Assembly: GCA_050043265.1 (NCBI GenBank)
Contig: JBHJIR010000090.1
Coordinates: 1 to 27,131 of the forward strand
Length of the DNA: 27,131 nucleotides
Origin: Pelagibius sp050043265
GTDB taxonomy: Bacteria > Pseudomonadota > Alphaproteobacteria > Kiloniellales > Kiloniellaceae
Reading direction: 5' to 3'
Both the position numbers and the translations under genes were made by a program. Under the pieces are notes generated by a model that saw only the letters and a list, made by a program, of their open reading frames with translations, had not been told where the DNA came from and ran no database searches. Positions 1-8,700 of the stretch are shown here, one piece after another. How positions within the stretch are numbered: the stretch's first letter is position 1; every line of letters starts with the position of its first letter.

Positions 1-30
1 CCTGAGCCCTCTCACGGCCGCTCTCCCATC

Positions 31-2160
31 ATGACTTCCGCCCTGTCAGCCCAAACCAGGTCAGCCCAAACCAGGTCAGCCCGTACCAGACCCCGGCGCC
101 TGCTGCTGCTCTTCCTGGTGCTTGCCTCGACCTGCGCGGCAGCCCTGGAGCTTGGCACTATCCTCGCCGCCGACGGCTTCTCGCTGTTGGAATTGGCCAT
201 CCTGGTTCTGTTCTCGACGCTGTTCGCCTGGATCACCACGTCCTTCTGGATTTGCGTTATCGGCTTCGTCGTCCACCTGGGCGCCATAAGCCGGCGCGGC
301 CTGCACGCAACGGCGGCGGTGGAGCGGCTGGAGCGCCCGTCGACCACCGCCCTGGTCATGCCGATCTACAACGAAGATCCGGCGCGGGTGGTCGCCGGCC
401 TGAAGGCCACGCTGGACTCACTCTGCGAGAACGACACCTCCGGCGGCTTCGATCTCTTCATCCTGAGCGACACCACCGACCCCGACATCTGGCTGGCCGA
501 GGAAATGGCCTGGAGCCACCTCAACCGTGAATTCGCCGGGCGGATCGACATCTTCTACCGCCACCGGCCGCGCAATCTGGCGCGCAAGAGCGGCAACATC
601 GCCGACTTCTGCGAATCCTGGGGCTATCGCTACGACTACATGATCGTGCTGGATGCCGACAGCGTGATGTCCGGCGACTGCCTGACCCGCATGGTAGCGC
701 GCATGGACAGCCACCCGCGCGTCGGCCTGATCCAGGTGCCGCCGGTGCCGGTGATGCGCGAGTCGCTCTTCGCGCGCGCCCAGCAGTTTGCCAGCAGCCT
801 CTACGGCCCCACCTTCGCCGCCGGCCTGGGCTATTGGCTGGAGGGCGACTCCAACTATTGGGGCCACAACGCGATCATCCGCGTGCAGCCCTTCATGGAG
901 CATTGCGGCCTGCCCGTGCTGCCGGGGCGCGAGCCCTTCGGCGGCGAGATCCTCAGCCACGACTTCGTCGAGGCGGCGCTGCTGCGCCGCGCCGGCTGGG
1001 AGGTCTGGCTGGCCGACGACCTGAGCGGCAGCTTCGAGGAGCCGCCCCCGACGCTGATCGATCACGCCAAGCGCGACCGCCGCGGGTGCCAGGGCAACCT
1101 GCAACACATCGGCGTGCTGCTGGCCCGCGGCCTGCGCCCGCTTAGCCGCCTGCACCTCGGCATGGGGGTGATGTCGTACCTCTCCTCGCTGATGTGGCTG
1201 CTGCTGCTGGTGCTCTCGGGCCTGGAGGCCTGGCGCCAGTCGCAGACCGAACACAGCTATTTCATCGAAGGCGACCTGTTTCCCAACTGGCCGGTGTCCT
1301 ATGCCTTCGAGGCGACCACGCTGCTGGCCATTACGCTGGCCATTCTCTACCTGCCCAAGCTGTTCGGCTACCTCGCGCTGTTCGGCGAACGGCGCCGGCT
1401 CCTGGCCCATGGCGGCGCCATAAAGGCGGCGCTCAGCGTGGTTCTGGAAAGCCTGATGTCGATCCTGCTGGCACCGATCCTGATGCTGTTCCAGAGCGGC
1501 TTCATCGTCTCCATCCTGGCCGGGCGCAGTGTGCGCTGGGCGTCGCAGCACCGCGACGACGAAGAGACCTCGTGGCGCGAGGCCGCGGCGGCCCACGGCG
1601 TGCAGACGGCCGTCGCCCTGGCGGCCGGCACGCTCAGCGCCGTCTATATTCCAGACTTCTTTCTCTGGCTGACCCCGGTGCTGATCGGTCCGCTGCTGTC
1701 CATCCCGCTGTCGCGCTTTACCAGCCGCGTCGACGTCGGTCGCAAGCTGAAAGACTGGGGCCTCTTCCTGACGCCGGCGGAGACCGATCCGCCGCGGGTC
1801 CTGCAACTGCTTGCCCGCAACCTCTCGGCACGCCTCTCCGCGGGCCCCGAGGACCCGACCGACGCGCTGTTCGAGCAGGCCATCCACGACCCCTTCATGA
1901 ACGCCCTGCACCGCACCCTGCTGGAGCGCCAGCCCCGCGCCAAGAGCGAACGTCTGCGGCTCGACGGGCTGATCGCGCGGGTGCAGGAAAACGGGGCCGC
2001 CAGCCTCAGCCGTGACGAGAAACGCGATCTGCTGTGCGATCCCACCAGCATGGCCACGCTGCACGCCCTCGCCTGGCAGGCACGCGACGGGACGCCCCCG
2101 GAACCGAAGCTCTCAGAACCAAAACGGGGGCCGGAACCCCAGGGCGCCGCGGCGGGCTGA
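31..2160 (+). CDS. opgH: Glucan biosynthesis glucosyltransferase H (OpgH/MdoH), family 2 glycosyltransferase
   Basis: This 709-aa inner-membrane protein should polymerise glucose from UDP-glucose into the backbone of osmoregulated periplasmic glucans. Two hydrophobic segments lie at about residues 24-45 and 52-82. The cytoplasmic GT-A domain follows, with MPIYNEDP (110-117), SDTTD (146-150), the DAD metal motif (208-210) and the SHD catalytic-base motif (309-311). Several further membrane segments come after residue 370. The length is normal for the shorter alphaproteobacterial members. One oddity is the acceptor-site motif, which reads Arg-Arg-Gly-Cys-Gln-Gly-Asn-Leu-Gln (350-358), where the family normally has Trp in place of Gly352. 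The extreme N-terminus is built from a 15-bp repeat. opgG, the usual partner, would lie upstream outside the window. The gene converges on the TIGR02186 gene with 12 bp between the stops. Confidence 0.93.
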   Translation: MTSALSAQTRSAQTRSARTRPRRLLLLFLVLASTCAAALELGTILAADGFSLLELAILVLFSTLFAWITTSFWICVIGFVVHLGAISRRGLHATAAVERLERPSTTALVMPIYNEDPARVVAGLKATLDSLCENDTSGGFDLFILSDTTDPDIWLAEEMAWSHLNREFAGRIDIFYRHRPRNLARKSGNIADFCESWGYRYDYMIVLDADSVMSGDCLTRMVARMDSHPRVGLIQVPPVPVMRESLFARAQQFASSLYGPTFAAGLGYWLEGDSNYWGHNAIIRVQPFMEHCGLPVLPGREPFGGEILSHDFVEAALLRRAGWEVWLADDLSGSFEEPPPTLIDHAKRDRRGCQGNLQHIGVLLARGLRPLSRLHLGMGVMSYLSSLMWLLLLVLSGLEAWRQSQTEHSYFIEGDLFPNWPVSYAFEATTLLAITLAILYLPKLFGYLALFGERRRLLAHGGAIKAALSVVLESLMSILLAPILMLFQSGFIVSILAGRSVRWASQHRDDEETSWREAAAAHGVQTAVALAAGTLSAVYIPDFFLWLTPVLIGPLLSIPLSRFTSRVDVGRKLKDWGLFLTPAETDPPRVLQLLARNLSARLSAGPEDPTDALFEQAIHDPFMNALHRTLLERQPRAKSERLRLDGLIARVQENGAASLSRDEKRDLLCDPTSMATLHALAWQARDGTPPEPKLSEPKRGPEPQGAAAG
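46..90 (+). repeat. Three tandem 15-bp units inside the opgH N-terminus
   Basis: The unit TCAGCCCAAACCAGG occurs at 46-60 and again identically at 61-75. A diverged copy, TCAGCCCGTACCAGA, lies at 76-90. It encodes Ser-Ala-Gln/Arg-Thr-Arg repeats, a basic cytoplasmic tail ahead of the first membrane segment. Being a multiple of three, copy-number change would keep the frame. Confidence 0.85.
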
Positions 2161-2172
2161 CCCCGCCCCGCC

Positions 2173-2916
2173 TCAACTCTTGCGGAAGATAAAGGCGGCC
2201 AGCACACCGGCGGCAATCGCCAGCAGCACCGCGATGACGCCGTAGAGGGCCGAGTAGTTGTGCGCAAAGAAGAAGACGTCGGCCCCCAGGCCGGCCTTGC
2301 GCACGATCAGCGGCGTGGTCTGGGCGTGGACCACCCGGCCGTCCTGCAGCATGAAGACCTCGACGTCGTAGAACCCGGTCGGCACGTTGGCCGGGAAATG
2401 CAGCCGGGTGCGGAACAACTGGCCGCCCAGGAAGGTGATGTTGTCGCCGCCCGACGCGAAGAGGCCCTGGCGCTGCTTGTTGCGGATGAGGGCGCTGCGG
2501 AACACGGCAACCTCCTGCGCACTGCTCCCCTCTTCCTCCGGGTTCAGGCGTAGGAATTCGGCCCCCATGCCGTGGCGCATGCGGGTGGTCTCGTTGGCGA
2601 TCTCGTCCAGCGGAGCGGTGCTGCGCACCGCATAGAAACTGGGGACCCGTCCAAAGTCCATCCGCCGGTCGCTGTTCCAGATGCCGGCGTAGCGATCCTT
2701 GCGCCACACCGTGGTCTGCTCCTCCGGCCCGCGCACGACGACCACCACGTAGCTGCCCGGATCGACGGTGCCGAACAGCAGCACGTCGGTCCCGACGAAG
2801 CCGGTGGTGATCTGGATCTGGTGTTCCGAGAGATCGGCGATCAGCGGGGTCTGCCCGAATCCGGGCAGCGCCAGCAGCATGACCGCAAGGGCAATGAAGA
2901 CGGCGCGCAAATGCAT
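2173..2916 (-). CDS. TIGR02186 family membrane-anchored protein, TauE-associated
   Basis: This 247-aa protein has an N-terminal signal peptide (about residues 1-21, ending near GFGQ), a large domain likely on the periplasmic side, and a single C-terminal membrane helix (about 224-243) followed by the basic tail FRKS. I recognise it as the TIGR02186 family, a conserved protein of unknown function found next to TauE/SafE exporters. I chose the start at Met-His-Leu-Arg because it gives a clean signal peptide. It begins one base after the stop of the TauE gene, so the two are almost certainly co-translated. An upstream in-frame start 10 codons earlier is less likely. Its place at the end of a sulfite-oxidation operon suggests a role in handling sulfur oxyanions at the membrane. 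That role is inferred. Confidence 0.8.
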   Translation of the reverse strand: MHLRAVFIALAVMLLALPGFGQTPLIADLSEHQIQITTGFVGTDVLLFGTVDPGSYVVVVVRGPEEQTTVWRKDRYAGIWNSDRRMDFGRVPSFYAVRSTAPLDEIANETTRMRHGMGAEFLRLNPEEEGSSAQEVAVFRSALIRNKQRQGLFASGGDNITFLGGQLFRTRLHFPANVPTGFYDVEVFMLQDGRVVHAQTTPLIVRKAGLGADVFFFAHNYSALYGVIAVLLAIAAGVLAAFIFRKS

Positions 2917-2917
2917 G

Positions 2918-3838
2918 TCAGAGAGCCCCCGCCACGCCGATGGCATAGAGATCGTCGGGTGTCACCACCAGATCGAAACACAGCTTGCCGCAGACAGCCA
3001 GCACCATCACCGCCAGCAGAATGCGCAGCTGCTCGCCGCGCAGGCGGGTACCGAAACGGGTGCCGATCTGGGCGCCGATCACGCCGCCGGTCAGCAGGAT
3101 CAGCGCCAGGATGACATCCACCGTCTGGTTGTGGGCCGACTGCAGGAAGGTCACCGATGAGGTGACGAAGATGATCTGGAACAGCGAGGTGCCGACCACC
3201 ACCGAAGTCGGCATGCCCAGCAGATAGATCATCGCCGGCACCATGATGAAGCCGCCGCTGACGCCCATGATGGCGGCCAGGATGCCGACCAGAAACCCGA
3301 TCATGATCGGCAGCAGGGCCGAGATGTAGAGCTTGGACCTGCGGAAGCGCATCTTCAGGGGCAGGCCGTGCAGCCAGTGGTGCTGATGCAGCTTGCGCCG
3401 GGTATCGCTCTGGCGGCGGCGGCGGAACAGCGCCCGGCTGCTTTCGATGAACATCAGGCCGCCAACGACGCCCAGGAAGACGACATAGCAGAGCGAAATG
3501 GCAAGATCGAGCTGACCCAGGCCGCGCAGGAAGCCGAACAGCCAGACACCGAAGATCGACCCGAGCGTGCCCCCGATCAGCAGGACGAAGCCCATGCGGA
3601 AGTCGACGTTGCCGCGGCGCCAATGCGCCAGCACGCCGGACACCGAAGAGGCGACGATCTGATTGGCCTCGGTCGCCACCGCGACCGCCGGGGCGACCCC
3701 GATGAAGATGAGCAGCGGCGTCATCAGGAAGCCGCCGCCGACCCCGAACAACCCGGAGAGAAAACCGACAGCCCCACCCATGCCCAACAGCAAAAACACA
3801 TTCACAGAGATTTCTGCGATGGGCAGGTAGATGTTCAT
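2918..3838 (-). CDS. tauE: TauE/SafE family sulfite or sulfonate exporter
   Basis: This 306-aa polytopic membrane protein has the two-half layout of the TauE/SafE (DUF81) family. Each half begins with a glycine-rich helix: the first reads GFLSGLFGVGGGFLMTPLLI and the second GILAAIMGVSGGFIMVPAMI. The halves are joined by a basic cytoplasmic loop around residues 140-165. Members export sulfite, sulfoacetate or related anions. Here the gene follows soeABC and precedes the TIGR02186 gene. Export of surplus sulfite made during sulfonate or thiosulfate breakdown is the natural reading, but the substrate is inferred. I use the ATG at 3838; a TTG directly upstream at 3841 is possible. The ribosome-binding site is weak. 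The 130-bp AT-rich gap before it may hold its own promoter. Confidence 0.88.
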   Translation of the reverse strand: MNIYLPIAEISVNVFLLLGMGGAVGFLSGLFGVGGGFLMTPLLIFIGVAPAVAVATEANQIVASSVSGVLAHWRRGNVDFRMGFVLLIGGTLGSIFGVWLFGFLRGLGQLDLAISLCYVVFLGVVGGLMFIESSRALFRRRRQSDTRRKLHQHHWLHGLPLKMRFRRSKLYISALLPIMIGFLVGILAAIMGVSGGFIMVPAMIYLLGMPTSVVVGTSLFQIIFVTSSVTFLQSAHNQTVDVILALILLTGGVIGAQIGTRFGTRLRGEQLRILLAVMVLAVCGKLCFDLVVTPDDLYAIGVAGAL

Positions 3839-3973
3839 CAAAAACCGGCTTTCACGCAGCCCCGCCGCGCGGGACCTGGACTGACTGATGGAAGCTTATC
3901 TTCCGGTGATACCGCATTGCAATAAAAGCATTGTTAATCATGCGATAGAGGCACGAATATTATACGCCGAAGA
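3839..3973 (-). promoter_or_regulatory. AT-rich promoter region before tauE
   Basis: The gap between soeC and tauE is markedly AT-rich against its surroundings. On the minus strand it contains a perfect TATAAT at 3964-3959, but no good -35 lies at 16-18 bp from it. An 8-bp palindrome, ATTGCAAT, lies at 3916-3923, and the hexamer GCATTG occurs twice (3914-3919 and 3928-3933). These could form a regulator site. This suggests tauE and the TIGR02186 gene can be transcribed apart from soeABC. Confidence 0.35.
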
Positions 3974-4936
3974 TCACGCGCGGCTCTCACCGTAATAAAG
4001 CGTGACCACGTGCTTGGCCTCGGCAAAGAACAGCCAACGCTCCACTGCCAGCCCGACGCCGGCCAGAACCACGGCGGCCAGCGCGGCCCAGATTCCCGCG
4101 GCGCCCGGCACCGCCAGCCCCAGCGCCACGAGGACGAAGGGCGCCAGGAAGCCGGCCAGCAACGCGATCCGCCGCAGCTTGGCGGCGTGCTTGCGGGCGA
4201 TCCGGAAGCCCATCTCCTGCATCAAGTAGTTAGCTTCGCTGTGCGGCGCTTCAAGCAGGCGGACCTTGCCGGGGGCATCCCCGATGCTTCCAAGGCCGGT
4301 CGCCGACTCGGCGCTGCTGATGCCGCGGTCCTGGTCGATCGCCTGCCAGTAAGCCAGCTTCACCCCGATGGCCAGGACCGTCAGCGCCAGCACCGCCCAG
4401 GCAAAGGCCCCGGCAAGCGGCAGCGCCCAGAGCTGCAGCAGCAGGTTCACCAGCAAGGCACCCGACAGCGCCGACAGCACCAGGTAGCCGGGCAGCGTCC
4501 AGGGATTCGCCCAGGCGCGGACGGTCTTCAGCGAAGCATAGATCATCGCCGTGCAGACCACCGTCACCAGACAGCAGAGGCTGGCCAGCAAGCCGACAGC
4601 GGCGGCCGGACCGCTGTTGCTCTGCGCGACGACCCAATAGAGAGCGAAGACGCCGACCGGCAGGAAGGTGGCGACGGCGGCGACGCCCTCGCGCGACAGC
4701 CAGGAGGAACGCCACTGGGTCAGCGCCCGCCACGCCCGCTCCGGGTGGCCGAGATGGAGCGTCGACGACAGCAGGCCGAACACCACGAGGCCGAGCCCCA
4801 GGCCGAAGGCGGCCAGCCCGAACCCGCGGTCCGCCGGCAGCAGGCCCAGCGCCGCCAGCACGCCGCGCCAGGCGATCAGGCCATAGCCGGCGCCCGACGC
4901 GGTGGTGAAGAGAATGACCGATTTTGCCGGGTGCAC
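3974..4936 (-). CDS. soeC: Sulfite dehydrogenase membrane anchor SoeC (DmsC/NrfD-like)
   Basis: This 320-aa membrane protein of the DmsC family has about eight hydrophobic helices and few charged loops. It begins MHPAKSVILFTTASGAGYGL, typical of the family. It anchors the SoeA-SoeB pair to the inner membrane and passes electrons to or from quinone. The start is a GTG at 4936, with a purine-rich GGGGGGACAGGA just upstream, 13 bp after the soeB stop. DmsC family membership is clear. The choice of sulfite dehydrogenase over DMSO reductase rests on the tauE and TIGR02186 neighbours and on the sequence character of SoeA. Confidence 0.85.
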   Translation of the reverse strand: MHPAKSVILFTTASGAGYGLIAWRGVLAALGLLPADRGFGLAAFGLGLGLVVFGLLSSTLHLGHPERAWRALTQWRSSWLSREGVAAVATFLPVGVFALYWVVAQSNSGPAAAVGLLASLCCLVTVVCTAMIYASLKTVRAWANPWTLPGYLVLSALSGALLVNLLLQLWALPLAGAFAWAVLALTVLAIGVKLAYWQAIDQDRGISSAESATGLGSIGDAPGKVRLLEAPHSEANYLMQEMGFRIARKHAAKLRRIALLAGFLAPFVLVALGLAVPGAAGIWAALAAVVLAGVGLAVERWLFFAEAKHVVTLYYGESRA

Positions 4937-4949
4937 GTCCTGTCCCCCC

Positions 4950-5705
4950 TTAGCGGCTCAGCATCCGGTCGACCCAGCGCGCCAGCAGGCCGGCGGAGTC
5001 GCCGTGATTGATTGCCGCGGCGGCCGGGGCCGCCGCTTCGCCCGCGCGCTCCGGCTTCTGCTTGGGCCGCGGCGGCAGATAGCGGTTGACCGGCTTGCAG
5101 CCCTGCTCGGGCATCAGTTCGTAGCCGCCGCGCGCGGCGACCAGCTGCGAGACTTCGGACTGCGGATCGCCGAGGTCGCCGAAATGCCGCGCCCCCGCCG
5201 GGCAGGTCGATACGCAGGCCGGCACCCGGCTGCGCGGTTCCAGGTTCTCGTTATAGATCTTGTCGACGCACAAGGTGCACTTCTTCATCACCCCGGCGTC
5301 GGCGTCGTACTCGCGGGCGCCGTAAGGGCAGGCCCAGGAGCACAGCTTGCAGCCGATGCAGGCCTCGGCGTTGACCAGGACGATGCCGTCCTCGGCCCGC
5401 TTGTAGGAGGCACCGGTCGGGCAGACGGTGACGCAGGGCGCTTCCTCGCAATGCAGGCAGGACTTGGGGAAGTGCACCGTGCGGCTGTCGCCGTCGTCCT
5501 GCACCACCTCGAAGGAATGGATGCGGTTGAACCATACGCCCGCCGGGTCGGCGCCGTAGGGGTCGCTGTCGGTCAGCGGCGCCGAATGCCCCGAGGCATT
5601 CCACTCCTTGCAGTTCACCGCGCAGGCATGGCAGCCGACACAGATGTCGAGGTCGATCACCAGGCCGAGTTTCACCGGCCCGGCATTCTGCGGCAGACTG
5701 GTCAT
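4950..5705 (-). CDS. soeB: Sulfite dehydrogenase iron-sulfur subunit SoeB
   Basis: This 251-aa ferredoxin-like electron-transfer subunit has four complete cysteine clusters for four [4Fe-4S] centres: C22/C25/C28/C32, C83/C86/C91/C95, C116/C119/C122/C126 and C143/C146/C164/C168. It wires the molybdenum subunit SoeA to the membrane subunit SoeC. There is no signal peptide, so it acts on the cytoplasmic face, as expected for the SoeABC type. Its ATG overlaps the soeA stop codon (ATGA at 5705-5702), showing translational coupling. The tail after about residue 210 is rich in Pro, Ala and Lys and is probably disordered. Confidence 0.9.
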   Translation of the reverse strand: MTSLPQNAGPVKLGLVIDLDICVGCHACAVNCKEWNASGHSAPLTDSDPYGADPAGVWFNRIHSFEVVQDDGDSRTVHFPKSCLHCEEAPCVTVCPTGASYKRAEDGIVLVNAEACIGCKLCSWACPYGAREYDADAGVMKKCTLCVDKIYNENLEPRSRVPACVSTCPAGARHFGDLGDPQSEVSQLVAARGGYELMPEQGCKPVNRYLPPRPKQKPERAGEAAAPAAAAINHGDSAGLLARWVDRMLSR

Positions 5706-8700
5706 GCGCCCTGTCCCTCTTGCGGACCGCCGGACGTCTTCCCGTCGCCCTTTTTCACATTGCCTTTTCCGTCGGCAACACCCGAAACCTTGAGCGAAAT
5801 CTCGTGGCGGTTGCCGATCCATTCCTGAAAGGCGGAGCCGTCGCCATCGACCGCCGATTGGCGGCACTTCAGTTCCTCGCCATAGCGCAGGTGCAGACCG
5901 TCGTCGAGACCGCGCCGCGGCGGCGCCTTCACGGCCGCCATGAAGGGGACGGTCTCTCCGCATTCCGCCGGCAGGCAACGCTCGATGCGGACGCGCAGGT
6001 CGTACCACGCCGCCTGGCCGGTCACCGGATCGGAGTTGGAATAGCGGTGGCCGCCTTCGCGCTGCGGCAGCAGTTCGGAGATGATATGGTTCAGCAGGAA
6101 GCCGCGGTTGCTCTCCGGCGCGTCGTTGTCCAGGCCCCAGGCGCCGCGCCGCTTGCCGATGGCGGTCCAGGTCCACACCGTCGAGGGGTTCACGCCGTAC
6201 ATCAGGCGCACCTGCCCCTTTACCCGGCCATGATGGCTGATCACACAGACCCAGTCGTCGTCGGCCACGCCGAAGCGCGCCGCGGTATCCGGATGCACGA
6301 AGAGGCGGTTGTGCGCGGTGATCTGGCGCAGCCAGGCGTTCTGCGACCCCCAGGAGTGATACATGTGCATCGGCCGCTGGGTGATCGCGTGCAGGCCGTA
6401 GTCGTCCAGGTCGACCGCCGCCTCCTCGAAGGGCGCATACCAGATCGGCAGCGGATCGAAATAGGCCTCGATGCGACGGCGCTCGCTGTCGGGCGGCTGC
6501 ACCGCGCCGTGGCCGCGTGCCGCCAGACGGAACTTCTGCAGGATTTCGCTGTAGAGCTGCAGGGTGATCGGTGCCTCTCTGGGCAGCCAGCCCATCGACT
6601 TGGCGTAGCTCAGGTAGCCCTTGTTGGCGTGCTTGAAGTACAGCTGGTCGGGCGTCAGCTTGTGGGTCCAGAAGCAGCCGTTGTCGATGTAGCGCTGCAG
6701 CTGGTCCGGGTTCGGCGTGCCGGTGCCCTGCCCGCTGCCGTCGGCGTTGCGCCAGCCGGCCAGCGGCCCGATACCCGGCGCGCGCTCGTGGTTCACCATG
6801 TAGTCGGGATAGCCGCCGGGATAGGTCGGACTGCCGTCTTCCTTGGCGAAGCCGGGCAGCCCCAGCCGGGCGCCGAGGTCGATCAGCACGTCCTGGAACG
6901 GCCGCACGTCGCGGTCGGGCTTCACCACCGGCTGACGGATGGCATCGCCCGGGCCGTGGGCACTGCTGATCGGACGGGCGAGCAGCGAGATGCAGTCCCA
7001 GCGCTCCAGATAGGTGGTGTCCGGCAGGATCAGGTCGGCATAGGGCACCATCTCCGAATAGTAGGCATCGGAATAGATGATCTTGGGGATCTTGTAGTCG
7101 CCGGTCTCCGGGTCCTTGTCGGTCAGGTAGCCCAGCGTGCCCTGGACGTTCATGGAGGAGTTCCACCCCATGTTCGCCATGTACATCATCAGCACGTCGA
7201 CCGAATAGGGATCGCCCGCCCAGGCGTTATGGAGGACCATGTGCATCAGGCCGTGTGCGGCCAGCGGATGCTCCCAGCTATAGGCCTTGTCCAGGCGCGT
7301 CGGCTGGCCGTCTGCGTCGACCAGCAGATCTTCCGGCCCGAGCGGAAAGCCCAGCGGCATGCCGCCCAGCGGTCCACCCGGCGTCACCGTCTTGCCGGCG
7401 GGCTTGGGGCCCGGTGGGATCGGCTTGGGGAACGGCGCCTTGTAGCCGAAACCGCCGGGGCAGTCGATCGACCCCAGCAGCATCTGCAGCAGGTGGATGG
7501 CGCGGCAGGTGTGGAAGCCGTTGGAATGGGCCGAGATGCCGCGCATGGCATGCATCGACACCGGGCGGCCGATCATCGTGTCGTGCTGGCGCCCGGCCCA
7601 ATCGGTCCAGGGAATGTCGAGCACGATCTCCTTTTCGAAGGCAGCCTCGGCCAGTTCGGCGGCGATGCGCCGGAGCGTCGCGGCGGCGATGCCGATGCGC
7701 TCGGCCACCGCCTCCGGCGCATAGGCCGGGTCCAGGTAGCGCTTGGCCAGAAGCTCGAAGGCCGGCACCGCCGCGCGGCCGTCGGGCAGCTGGCGGCGGC
7801 CGATGACGGCGGCCTTGACGGTGACGTCGCTGGCCGGTGCCAAAGCCTGGCGTTCGGCGTCCCAGCACTGCACCTGGCCCTCGCCGTCGCGCACGAAGAG
7901 GCCGTCCTCGGCGCCCCCCTCGTCGTCGATCACCAGCCAGGTGGCATTGGTGTAGCGGCCGAGGAAATCCCAGTCGACCTTCTCGGCCTTCAGCAGTTCG
8001 TGGATAAGCGCCAGCACGAAGAGGCCGTCGGTCCCCGGGCGCAGGCCGATCCACTCGTCGGCGATGGCCGAATAGCCGGTCTTCACCGGGTTGACCGAGA
8101 CGAACTTCGCCTGCCCTTTGGTCTTCATGCGGCCGAGGCCGGCCTTGATCGGGTTGGAATCGTGATCCTCGGCGACGCCGAACAGCATGAAATAGCGGGT
8201 GTGGTCCCAGTCCGGCTCGCCGAACTCCCAGAACGAGCCGCCGATGCTGTAAAGGCCGGCGGCCGCCATGTTGACCGAGCAGAACCCGCCGTGGGCGGCA
8301 AAGTTCGGCGTGCCGTACTGCGCCGCCCACCAGCCGGTCAGGGACTGGCTCTGGTCGCGGCCGGTAAAGAAGGCGAAGCGCTTGGGGTCGCGCTGACGCA
8401 CCTCGCCCAGCCAGTCGGCGGCCAGGGCCAGCGCCTCGTCCCATTCGATTTCCTTGAACTCGCCGCTGCCGCGCTCGCCCACGCGCAGCAAGGGCTTGCT
8501 GAGGCGGGCCGGGGAATAATGCTGCATGATTCCCGCCGACCCCTTGGCGCAGAGCACGACCTTGTTGACCGGGTGGTCGGGATTGCCCTCCAGGTAGCGG
8601 ATCTTGCCGTCTTTCAGGTAGACGATGATCCCGCAGCGTCAGGCGCACATGTAGCAGGTGGTCTGTTTGATCTGGTCTGAAACTTCCGGGCAGGTATTGA

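Noticed and set aside
418..2064. 548-codon open frame on the minus strand inside opgH
   Set aside because: Composition is the Gln/Ala/Gly/Arg/His-rich type made by reading a GC-rich gene in the antisense frame; opgH itself is conserved throughout.
5702..8557. soeA as a shorter gene starting at the GTG at 8557
   Set aside because: It would lack three of four cluster cysteines and has no comparable ribosome-binding site, whereas the ATG at 8737 has a near-perfect one.
7278..8648. Minus-strand open frame overlapping the TGA region in another frame, which might suggest a frameshift in soeA
   Set aside because: The soeA frame is the same before and after the TGA (8737 to 5702 is an exact multiple of three), so no frameshift is needed. 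The other frame has no conserved motif.
5720..8680. 986-codon open frame on the plus strand opposite soeA
   Set aside because: It is longer than the open part of soeA, but its sequence is a low-complexity His/Val/Arg/Asp mix with no family signal. soeA shows all molybdoenzyme motifs.
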